From Ryuthela nishihirai (Eukaryota > Arthropoda > Arachnida > Araneae > Heptathelidae): DNA of 64,000 bases. Each line of letters opens with the position of its first letter. Positions within the stretch are counted from its first letter, which is position 1. Made by a program: the position numbers and the translations under genes. A model generated the notes under the pieces. That model did not search any database. It saw nothing but the letters and a program-made list of their open reading frames with translations, and had not been told where the DNA came from. Where the stretch lies: positions 620,001-684,000 of the forward strand of contig JAWZYU010000121.1 of assembly GCA_038380435.1 (NCBI GenBank), written 5' to 3'. Below, in pieces: positions 35,472 through 44,716 of the stretch.

Positions 35472-35608
35472 AACTGTTGTAACCAGTTTTGGGTTCAACG
35501 TTATCTCTTAGATATAGGTGTCCAATCTGACTAGTCATCAGTTTGCAACACCCATTATTTGCTCTAAATCAAATAATCATCCTTTTACTGACATTCTGTT
35601 TGAAGAAA
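35472..35608 (-). repeat. Right arm of internal inverted repeat
   Basis: Reverse complement of 33768-33898; see that entry. Similarity ends sharply on both inner sides ('ccagtt'). Confidence 0.6.
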
Positions 35609-37458
35609 TATTATCTATATTTTATATTGCTTATTTCAGATGGTTCATGAGAATTAGGTTGTATTGATCATTTTCAATATTTAATGACTGATCAGTTAAT
35701 AAAATTTTGTAACTTCATAAATATGACTTTAAAAATAATGTCAACCTAGTCAAGTGTTTGCTTTTGAGTTGCTTATGTTGTTTATTATCATTAGAAATTC
35801 GGTAAGAAATTTAAACAAATTTATTGAGTGCCAAGAATGTTGGCAAAATTTAGTGTCTGAAAATTACTTTTGCAGCATATTATGTTCTTTCAGAAGCTGT
35901 GATGTGTTATGCGAGTGCAAAATTAATGAATTTTAGGATTATGAAGAGATACATAATTTTCATTAAAATCAATTTACTAGATAAATGTTTTATAATGAAC
36001 TGATATTACATGATCTAATATATTTCTTGTCACATCTTCATTGGGCATCTTTTATGAGTTGAAAAGAAACAAAAAAAAGTGTAGTGAAATATTTACTTAA
36101 ATATATTCCAAAGCTGTGATATACACTAGTATATTGTTAAAATCAATATGCAGAAAATCTTAATTTTTTATGAGTTTTGTAATTTCTGTATCATATTCTA
36201 AAATATTACTGCTGAATACAGTACAAGTTTTATTCAAACCTGTATATTCCTCACTGTATTTGCATTATGTTGCCTCAGGGACATTATGCCCATGTTTGCA
36301 CTGAAAATAATTTGTTGTAAACTACCTCAAATAAAGATGAAAAATATGTTCATTCCTATCAAATATGCTGTTTCTGTTCATTAAACTGTCCTATTAAATG
36401 TGGCAATCAGAAGAGCTAAGCAGTCACTTTATTAGGTACACTTCTGTCAATAGGGCACAGCAATTTTTTCATTGTGCTTTTCATAGGAAAATGCAATTGA
36501 AAATAAACCATTAAATCTAGGTTTTTAGAAATATGAGGTTCAGTATTTAAGTAGTTATGAAGGTAGAAATATTTAACTTAGCTCGTTCAAAATTGATGGA
36601 AATTAGTATGTGAACTACTAAAATGTATTCATACTTTTCACAGTATTTATCTTACTAAAGTTTAATGTACCGGTTATTGCTTCCATTTCAATCTGTTTAC
36701 GCGACAGCAGTTATATAAAGTGGAATAACTGTTATTAAATATTCCATAATTAAATACCAAACGTGCAACGTAGCTACTGTCACAATTTTCCTTAATAATT
36801 TTAAGAAGTTATTGCGCTGTAAAATCTCGATTACTGCTTGCATATCATGGAAATTTATCTAATAAGTGACCACTGAAAGTATATATTTTTTAAATTATAT
36901 TTGGGTCGGGCGATTTCTTTTTCAAAAGATTAAAAAAATGTACACAATAAGTAAATATTAAGGATACCGCAACTGGTAAGTAAATGAAAACCAGTGGTGT
37001 ATTCTGAATCAATGCCTTGCAGTTGTTAAATGTTTTTAAAAAAAGAATTTAAAAATTATATATATTTGTATACACATATCCCAAACCACCCGTTTAAATA
37101 CACCTCTGGTTTTCTGATTTTGTTCTTTATTCTAAACACTATAATATTATGCCCTTAATTTTTTTTTAAGGAAACTGCTGGTATTTTAAGAATTATCACA
37201 AATTATATTAAATGGGGTATGAAGAAAGAAAAAAAATTAGGTTTCTTGTAAAAATCAGCTAGTTTTAAATTAACTATCAAATTTAAATTCGCTTATATAA
37301 AAGGCTAAACAAAAAAGTGGAAAAAGAATACAGCCATTATTTGTTCTACACAAGTAATTTTTCATGTGATTTAACGATACGAAAAAAAGCGAAATAAAAT
37401 CGCAAAAACCAGATACAAGGTTCTGTGCGAACGAATCGAGTGGCGTTTGCAGCTACCG

Positions 37459-37470
37459 GTTGATCACGTG
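37459..37470 (-). promoter_or_regulatory. Subterminal 12-bp inverted repeat, right
   Basis: GTTGATCACGTG, the exact reverse complement of 27305-27316, lying 51-62 bp from the right end. Confidence 0.65.
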
Positions 37471-37487
37471 ACGGTTGAGGATCGCCT

Positions 37488-37520
37488 CAGTGTCATGGCC
37501 TGTCTTTCTAGTTGGCCTTG
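37488..37520 (-). repeat. Right terminal inverted repeat of P-type element
   Basis: It ends TTCTAGTTGGCCTTG and pairs with 27266-27298 at 32 of 33 positions. Confidence 0.93.
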
Positions 37521-37528
37521 TGGTTTGA
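37521..37528. repeat. Target-site duplication, right (TGGTTTGA)
   Basis: Identical to 27258-27265. The next bases (TAGTGACGTCATAAT) continue the host tandem repeat seen near 27046-27060, confirming the insertion point. Confidence 0.93.
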
Positions 37529-38812
37529 TTAGTGACGTCATAATTGGAACACCTGCTTTTGGCAGAACTCAGTACACGTTAGGGCATGTGAGTCCTGTAG
37601 ATCAGCTACTGCCAGTTCCTACTAGAGTTGTATTCGGGTTCAATATATTTCTAGTCCTACCCATTTCGACAGCTGTTGATCCCTACCCCGATTTCGGCAA
37701 AAAATATTTTTGATGTAACATAAGAGAAATACGCAGGAATGCATATCGTTAATCATTTTTTTCATTCTTATATTATTGATTGTAATCCCATTATAAGAAA
37801 TTTAAATGATACTGCTATTTAGAACGCAAAATGTTAGAAAATTAGAGTTCGTGAGTAAGATCATTACATACGCAATTAGCCATTCAGTTTTTCCCCGTTA
37901 GATGGCGCAATTCGGAAAGTGGGAATTGGAATATTTCATCAATACTTATCGAACGCAATTTTTTTTTCATTTTTACCTAAGAACAAAACAGTCCAATGTC
38001 TACAGATCAATAAAGAGACCGAGAAACAGACGACAAAATAAAAAAAAAATCTTTTGAAAACGAGATTTAAAAAAAAGTGGCTTTTTCCACATGGCATTAC
38101 TCTCAATTCATTTAAAAAGAGTACATCATTGCTTTTCGAAACACAAAACTTTTTTATTTTTAGTTTAAAACTTTACACTTTACCAAAGGTCCGCTAAAAC
38201 AAAAAAATTAAAATTTTGAGAATTGCATATCTGAATTACATTGATCATTTATCTTAAGACCATTTGTAATCAAAGGGGAGGGATTTAAAAAAAATGGAAC
38301 CGATTTAAATTTGTGAACATTTAAGGTAAATTGCATGAACCTCTTCAAACTGCTTGAATACTTACTGAAAACAGAAAAATGAAGGGGAAATGGAAGTCGG
38401 AGGAGTGATGTGAATTTTCCAGTTATTTGGTTATATAAAACAACTAGAAGGGTAACATATCGTCCGTGGCGAATATAGGAAGCCCCGTTTTCAGAAAAAA
38501 TAAAGTTTTTCGTTTTCCATTTTTTGCATCTTTAATAGTTGTAATTCGTATTGGGTGATTGCAAAATGTAAATAGCATATTTTAGCCCTATAAAAAGTTA
38601 AAAGCATATTTCTTTTATCCCTTGAAGTGAAAAAGTTATTTTTTTCTTTTCCCCTAGTGTTAGGGCACAAATCATCAGTGTATATAAAATAAAATAATTT
38701 GTTTATTATTACCAAATTGGAATAAATTTGAAAATTTCAAAATTAAGTACTATATTTATAAAAATAAGGTGAAACAGTTCGAATTTTAACTTATTGTATG
38801 CTATTTAGCCGT
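37529..38812. other. End of host repeat unit, then family D repeats
   Basis: Positions 37529-37560 resume the tandem unit from upstream of the kinase. About 37840-38760 belongs to family D: 'ttccccgttagatggcgcaa', 'cggaaagtg', 'tcatcaatacttatcgaacg', and later 'aaaataaagtttttcgtttt' and 'ttttatcccttgaagtga'. A 74-codon minus frame (38491-38715) lies in the repeat and I reject it as a gene. Confidence 0.55.
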
Positions 38813-38987
38813 TCCATGGCCTAGTGGTTAGCAGGCTTGGCTCCTGATGAAAGAGACATGAGCTAGAGCCCGGGTAAGGCAGGTGCGCGTGTGTGTGTGT
38901 TTTTTCTGCTAAAGTTCAGCCATCCTCACATACCTTCTGCTACGTCAGACCTCTGTGTCAAGCAGCTGCTTGAGGGGTTATTTATTA
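38813..38987 (+). repeat. SINE family A
   Basis: Full order: 'cctagtggttagcaggcttg', a degraded B box (agctagagcccgggtaagg), a GT run replacing part of the body, 'cagccatcctcaca', a shortened middle (the 'gacaggctcctgtc' part is deleted) and 'aagcagctgcttgaggggtt'. Confidence 0.85.
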
Positions 38988-40127
38988 CAGTTCATTCTAT
39001 TTCAAACACATATTAATATGAATTATTCCTTTTTCCTTCAAGAACTCTTTAACCAGAATTTCTAATTCCTAGCATAAATATGTCGTTTGTAATATTACTT
39101 CATGTTTTATATTTTCTACATTTCGCGCCCTCTAACGATATCATATTACGCCATTTGGAGGATTTGAGAATTATGAATCATTTTTCGTTAATACGTATTC
39201 GTCTCAGAAAGAATTTTTGATTGATCTCTCAAACAAAAAGTTGCATCTTCCCACCCTCTCACTCTGGGGGTGAAGAGTCACATTATTGTTCAAAATGTAA
39301 AGCTCTTGATCATCACACTCCACCACTAAAATAAAATTTCTAGCTCACATAAACCGTTTGCACTATTCGTTTAAAATGCTGAAATTTTCAACTATCAGAA
39401 AGAGCAATTGAAGCTTTCCGAAGGTTCAAAAAGTGTTAATCATAATAGTTTATCAATAGTTATTAAACAAAAGAAGCATTTTTTATTTGTCTTTAACTGT
39501 ATATTCCAGTTTCACCAACTAGAATAGCTCAATATTTAAGGAAGAATCTGAAACGTCGTTTAGCAATGCGAAATGTATATGGCTTTGTTTCACTAAATAA
39601 CAGAAGAGATTTTTTTGGTACTAATCAATGACGGACCATGAGGATACTGGTGGCTTGGGGTTCAGGGTAGTAACCTTGAAATTTCGTCGTCTTATATCTG
39701 AAGCAACTGTCTTTATATCATTTTAGTCCATGCTTTTTAGTGTTGTCTTACTTATACGTTCTGAAACGTAATTCTAATCTTTGAATATTCTATAGTTAAG
39801 TGAATACTTTTAAGTGCTAATTATACATTTTTTGACAAAAGTAACATCTGAGCCTTTATGTAGTCAGCGTATAGTTCTGTGTTATATCATTTCTTGTTTC
39901 ATGGAAATAGAAAACATTATTTTAAATTTTCTTGTTTTGATTTTTATTTGTGTTAAAAGAAGTTGATTATCTAAGTTCCGAAAGATGGAAGACAAGGAAA
40001 AAAATATATTTGTTGTTTTATAAACAAGAGCAAAAAAGATCATTTAAAATGCAAATTTAACTTTTGTTATACTGAATAAATTACAATCTCTGATTTAAGG
40101 ACGTGAAATGAGACTTTAAATTTAAAA
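38988..40127. other. Family D monomers, then AT-rich DNA
   Basis: About 39000-39500 holds at least two family D monomers (landmarks near 39070 and 39340). 39500-40127 is AT-rich with nothing recognised. Confidence 0.5.
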
Positions 40128-40358
40128 CTCTGAGACGATGAAACGAAAATATTGGATGGCACCAATGAATCGGATGAAACGAAACAATTGGAAGTCAACA
40201 ATGAATCGGATGAAACGAAACAATTGGAAGTCAACAATGAATCGGATGAAACGAAACAATTGGAAGTCAACAATGAATCGGATGAAACGAAACAATTGGG
40301 AGTCAACAATGAATCGGATGAAACGAAACAATTGGGAGTCAACAATGAATCGGATGAA
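40128..40358 (+). repeat. 36-bp minisatellite, 5 good copies plus edges
   Basis: Units start at 40164, 40200, 40236, 40272 and 40308, exactly 36 bp apart, with a decayed unit at 40128 and a partial one at 40344. Each begins AATGAATCGGATGAAACGAA. Because 36 is divisible by three, a plus frame encodes an acidic 12-residue repeat, NESDETKQLEVN. A TGA at 40131 closes that frame upstream and no in-frame ATG is present. A possible splice donor (AAC/GTAAGA) follows at 40388. Confidence 0.92.
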
Positions 40359-40637
40359 AAGAGGAAAGCAAACCCAGGAACAATGAACGTAAGAATAAAT
40401 GATTTTTAACGCAACAAGATTTGATAACAACGTTTCCCTTGTAAGCCTTTCACTTGGCGACATCATCTGAATAATCGAGGGAGTACTTCCGTGGGTCTTG
40501 CAACCAAAGTCTGCTTCTTCAGCCTCCTAAGGAAGGTAAGATCCTTTTCTCTCTCGAATTTAAAAATCTTTCACTTTTGGTGGTCACCTAATATCTGATT
40601 AGTGTCATTTTTTATCTCATTTCTCAGTGTGTATGGG
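40359..40637. other. Short stretch without a gene
   Basis: AT-rich sequence between the minisatellite and the SINE cluster; no feature recognised. Confidence 0.4.
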
Positions 40638-40970
40638 GTGGAGATTGACTCAGTTAGTAGCACGCCATGCTTGTAATCTGAGTTCCACTGGGCCAGAATT
40701 GAGATTTGTCTCCAACTCCATCCCCCTACCCTTGGTCACGTAGGGGACACTGACAATGGACTTGGAAAGGCCGAAAGGCCGTTGGCCGTCGGATAGACGT
40801 TAAGCCATACCCTGTGCATGTTAAAGAACACGCTGGATAGGACATCCATTTGTATCCTAACAGCTGTCCAGTGAGCCTCTTTCCCCATTCTTCTCTAAGC
40901 ACTTGGGGTCCTGTGACCTTGCCATTTAGCAATATTCTGCAAAACGTGCCCCTCAGAGACACGTTTTGCA
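40638..40970 (+). repeat. SINE family B, first of a head-to-head pair
   Basis: Plus orientation; it runs from 'gactcagttagtagcacgcc' through 'ggaaaggccgaaaggccgtt' and 'gttaaagaacacgctggata' to 'cttgccatttagcaatattc'. It meets a second copy in reverse at about 40970-40985, where 'aaaacgtg...cacgtttt' forms a hairpin. Confidence 0.8.
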
Positions 40971-40974
40971 GGTC

Positions 40975-41215
40975 ACTAATAGTAAGGTCACAACTACTAA
41001 ATGGCAAGGTCACAAGGATCCCCAGTTCTTAGAGAAGATTGGGGCAAAGGCCACTGGGCAGCTGTTAAGAGAAGATTAGGTCCAATCCAGCGTGTTCTTT
41101 AACATACACAGGCTTAATATCCCATCCGATGGACAAAGGCCATTCCAAACCAATCGACGGTGTCCCCTATTTGACCGAGGGTGTGTGGGTGGGTTCGGAG
41201 ATAAATCTCAATACT
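40975..41215 (-). repeat. SINE family B, inverted partner
   Basis: Minus orientation, starting from 'ctaaatggcaaggtcacaag' and continuing to 'ggagataaatctcaatactc'. The tRNA head is lost. Confidence 0.78.
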
Positions 41216-41221
41216 CAGGGC

Positions 41222-41690
41222 TTGTTTTTATCTCTGAGTGGCACTTTTGCACACAATGGGCTAAATGGCAAGGTCGCAGAGACACCGAAGGTTCAACGAA
41301 GGTTGGGGGAGGAGAGCCACTGGAACAGCTGTTGAGAGATAGATAAGAGCCTCCCATCAAGAGCATCCAACATGCTCTTTAACATGCACAAGTTATGGCT
41401 CTCCCACAGACAGGGTTCGAGTCCCACTGGGCCTCGAACCCTGTCAGTGGAAGACTAACTCAAGATATGGTGTCTTAACGTCTCATCCGACGGTAGGTGA
41501 CCTTTCCAAGCCGTCCGTCGGGGTCCACTATTAACCTAGCACAAGGCGGGAAGTAATGTGGAGATAAATCAATGCTGGACCATCTGAGACTCGAACCTGG
41601 GAATTGCAGTTTGCGAACGTGGTGCGCTATCGCCTGAACTACCCTGGCCGAAACCCACTCAGAGGAAAAACAACCGGACTTCAAACGGAT
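41222..41690 (-). repeat. SINE family B, composite minus copy
   Basis: A 3' part (41222-41408) and a 5' part with a tRNA-like head (41450-41660, head 'ttcaggcgatagcgcaccac') are joined through a perfect 13-bp inverted repeat (41409-41421 and 41433-41445) built from a duplicated B-box region. Two more 3'-end bases ('ccactcagaggaaaaacaac') at 41654-41673 belong to another fragment. Confidence 0.75.
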
Positions 41691-42429
41691 TGCATGGCAC
41701 GGTTTCGAAAATCAATCACCATGCATTTATTTGAAGTCACAGTGCAACGTGGCATTACTGATAATAGAGATCGGGTTTTAAGTTTTATAACCCAACATCA
41801 CCACAAATACTCTATAAATGGTAATGCAATTGTGTATAATTTATCACATTTAAGGATTATTGTTAATTCCTATATTTGTCACTTTATTTATATAATTATC
41901 CGAAATTTAATTAGTTAACGGAGACACACGCAAAGACAGGAAGACACACGCAAAGACGGTGTCTTTGCGTGTGTCTCCCTGTCTGTGACAGCCGTAACGT
42001 ATCGGAAATCATGGTAAGAGCTTCAAATTTTTGAAAAATGTTTCTGGTTATGGTTCAGGCTGCAGTACCAAATTTGCAGTCGAAATTTCAAACGGGGAGC
42101 TTACTAGAAGCAAAAGTAGTTACCATGCCACTCTTACGGGAAACTGCAGTTGCTACGAAATTTATTGTTGCCATTTACAACTCCCTGACTGTGAACCTAA
42201 GAGTCAATAACATTTAAATCTGATGTCGTTGCCAGATCCCTACTTTTCCAAAGATATTATTTTTAATCATTCCATGGCAGCTGGAGACTTGATATTCTAA
42301 CCCAAAATGGGGTCAGCCTGGGGACCCTCCTACGAAATTTGGGAGTGTTCGGTCAAGTACCTCGGGAACTATGGAGTCTCAAAATCTGTCGAAATAAAAA
42401 TATCTATAGTTTGAAACGAATGTTATCGT
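41691..42429. other. Unassigned sequence with hairpin
   Basis: No gene recognised. It includes the hairpin at 41920-41978. The stretch after the hairpin could be the body of a non-autonomous element that ends near 42655, but I cannot name it. Confidence 0.35.
41920..41978. repeat. Direct plus inverted copies of GACACACGCAAAGAC
   Basis: The 15-mer occurs at 41923-41937 and 41943-41957, and as its exact reverse complement at 41961-41975; the outer arms extend to 18 bp (41920-41937 with 41961-41978). It forms a stable hairpin with a three-base loop or a longer alternative. Confidence 0.9.
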
Positions 42430-42530
42430 CCGATGCTTGGTTTAATCGCTATAACACTGTGGCATGTGTCTGGAAAGTTGCGGATCCGATTCCTGCCCCG
42501 TCGGCAGCAATTTTTTTCGCATAAATATTT
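42430..42530 (+). repeat. tRNA-derived SINE-like sequence (family C), decayed
   Basis: 'gatgcttggtttaatcgcta', 'ctgtggcatgtgtctgga' and 'ggatccgattcctgccccgt' follow the same order as the copy at 3785-3905, with a degraded B box. Confidence 0.45.
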
Positions 42531-42631
42531 GTTGAATTCTCTATCTACAGGGAATCTCTGCATTTAATATTGATGAAAAACCTTTAGTGCACTAGGAAAC
42601 AAAACATACAGATTAAAAGTAAAATCCGGGT

Positions 42632-42655
42632 AACGACGGGTGTCGTTCAGCTAGT
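42632..42655 (+). mobile_element. Possible Helitron 3' end
   Basis: A six-base stem (AACGAC 42632-42637 with GTCGTT 42642-42647) is followed three bases later by CTAGT. Hairpin plus CTRR-T is the known 3' signature of Helitrons. I could not find a matching 5' end or Rep/helicase code, so any element is non-autonomous. Confidence 0.3.
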
Positions 42656-42828
42656 AAATAATAAAATATTTTACACATATCCTGGCCCGGATGTAGAAAA
42701 AAATAATATGCAGTATAAAACAAAACTTACAGATTAAAAAACCATGGCCTATCCCCCCCCCCCCGATTCGGCTCAGCATTTACCTGTTTCATTTGAAATT
42801 CACTCTATTTTCTGTTATCTGAACTCTC

Positions 42829-43215
42829 TGGGGCGGGGTGGCACAGTTGGTAGCCCGTCAGGCTCGTAATCTGCAGTTCCCAGATTCGAGTCCCATTTGT
42901 GCAAGCCTTGAGATTTATCTCCTCAAAAGTCCCCGCTCTTCGTTCGGCTACTACGGGACACCGTTGGGCTCGGAAAGGCCGCCATCCGTCGGATGCGACG
43001 TTAAGCCGTGGCTCCGTGTGCAAGAGAGCCACACCTGTGCACATTAAAGAACACGCTGGATGACCTAGACGGGAGGCTATCATCTTTCTCCCAACAGCTG
43101 TTCCAGTGGGTCCCCTCCCCCAACCTTCTCTGAGCCTTCGGGGTCCATGTGACCTGGCCATTTAGCCCATGGTGTGCAAAAAAGTGTCGCTCAGAGGTAA
43201 AACAACCCAACCCAA
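42829..43215 (+). repeat. SINE family B, full-length reference copy
   Basis: About 387 bp. The tRNA-like head 'cacagttggtagcccgtcag' (A-box region) is followed by 'gattcgagtccca' (B box). The body has 'aaagaacacgctggatgacc', 'cccaacagctgttccagtgg' and 'ccaaccttctctgagccttc'; the 3' end is 'gtgtcgctcagaggtaaaac' with 'aacccaaccc'. It is the least diverged copy and anchors the family. Confidence 0.88.
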
Positions 43216-43259
43216 AGCTGCTAAATACAGTGCTAAATGATAAAATCAGTTTACATTCT

Positions 43260-44716
43260 ATACCGTATCAGCATAATGTCACCACCTTAAGTTGATCAAT
43301 GGCCATGTTTTCACCGAAAATATACACTAGCTCAAATGAAGAATAAAGATGAAAATATTTTTATTCTTATTAAATGTGCTGTTTTTTTTCATTAAAACTG
43401 CCCTATTAAATGTAGCAATCAGAAGTATTGTAAAAAGTAGGCAGTCACTTTATTACTTACTGTCAATAGGGCACAGCAATTTATTCAATATGCTTTTCAC
43501 AGGAAAATGCGATTCAAATAAACGTAATTAAATCTAGGTTTTAGAAATATCGGATTCAGTGTTGAAATAGTTATGAAGGCAAAAAAAACGGAAGCAATAA
43601 CCGTTACATTAAACTTTAGCAAGATGAATATGATGAAAAGTATGAATTTTACTTTAGCAGTTCAATACTAATTTTCAAACTTTTTGAAAGGAGTTGTTAA
43701 GCATTTCAAAAATTATCAAAATTAGTATGGAACTGCTAAAAAAAATCATACTTTTCATCATATTCATCTTGCTAAAGTTTAATGTAACGGTTATTGCTTC
43801 CGTTTCAAACTTTTTAAGTTAACTTTTGACATCAACTATATAAAGTGGAAAATTACTGCTATTAAATATTTCAATTTCCATAACTCTCTAAATACCAAAT
43901 GAGTTTTCATGTATCTACAGTCACAGATTTCCTTAGAAATCTTAAAAAGTTATTTAGCTCTAAAACTCGATTACTGATACATATCATGGAACTACCTAAT
44001 AAAGTAACCACTGAAAGTATATTTTTTAGAAATTATATTTCGGAGGGAAAATTTGTTTTTTAGAAGATTAAAAAATTAGGTAATCAGTAAGTAAATATTA
44101 AGAAAACGACAACCAATGGTGTATTTTGCATCAATGCCTAGGAGTTGTTAATTGTTTAAAAGGCGTATAAATGTCAAAAAAAGTTTTGAAAGATATATAT
44201 TTACATATATATATATACAACCCTGAATCACCCCTTTAAATACGTCCCTGTTTTTCTGATTTTCCTCTCTACATTATTTTGAATATCATAATATTATGCA
44301 TTTCATTTTTTTAAGCAAATTGCTTTTATTTTTAAATAAAGAATGATAAAATCTAGTAATATGACAACTTAAATTAAACGTGGTACTAGGAAGGAAAAAC
44401 AAAACGTGCAACTTAAGTTTTCCATGCATTGCAGCATAAGGTTCCAGATCAACTATCAAAATTAAATTCTCTTCCATAAAATGCTAAAAATAATATCGAT
44501 AAATAATACAGCCGTTATTTATTCTACACAAGGAACTACATTTTCATGTGGTGTAATATCGAAGCGAAAAACTAAGAAAGTGAAATAAAAATGCAAAAAC
44601 GAAATACAAAGTTCAGTCGAACGAGTATAGTGACATTTGCAGATACCGAACAAAGTTGATCACGTGACGGCAGGGGATCACCTCAGTGTCATGACCTCTC
44701 TTTCTCATCAACCTCG
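43260..44716 (+). mobile_element. Decayed right end of a second P-type element
   Basis: The stretch is collinear with 36290-37520 (for example 'cctattaaatgtagcaatca', 'gcagtcactttatta' and 'atacagccgttatttattct'). It ends in a terminal repeat at 44684-44716 that matches the intact one at 25 of 33 positions. The subterminal GTTGATCACGTG (44655-44666) is perfect. No left end or transposase remains in the window. It contains the inverted duplication at 43586-43804. Confidence 0.8.
43586..43804. repeat. ~105-bp inverted duplication
   Basis: Arms 43586-43691 and 43700-43804 are about 90% complementary with an eight-base spacer. The related element has only one arm at the matching place (about 36590-36700), so the second arm was created here by local inverted copying. 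Confidence 0.85.

Larger units (their letters stand above)
32077..37487. other. 3' non-coding half of the P-type element
   Basis: 5.4 kb without a convincing gene. It holds five SINE pieces, a ~130-bp inverted repeat pair (33768-33898 and 35472-35608), a 51-bp direct duplication ('agctctatgaggttgagagt' at 34771 and 34822) and a perfect hairpin at 35019-35065. From about 36290 to the end it is homologous to 43260-44716. Confidence 0.7.
27266..37520 (+). mobile_element. P-superfamily (THAP) DNA transposon, 10,255 bp
   Basis: A complete element is bounded by 33-bp inverted terminal repeats (27266-27298 and 37488-37520, one mismatch) and a perfect 8-bp duplication. A 12-bp inverted repeat, CACGTGATCAAC, lies just inside each end (27305-27316 and 37459-37470). 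The plus strand codes a THAP-type P transposase at 29327-32076. The element is about 3.5 times the length of the Drosophila P element (about 2.9 kb, established knowledge). The excess is a 2-kb leader/intron and 5.4 kb of 3' non-coding DNA holding five SINE copies and an internal inverted repeat. It is inserted in the repeat array upstream of the kinase. Confidence 0.92.

Noticed and set aside
35754..35936. Cys-rich 60-codon frame in the 3' half of the P element
   Set aside because: The transposase already has its C-terminal Cys pair at about codon 750; this frame has no start context or conserved spacing.
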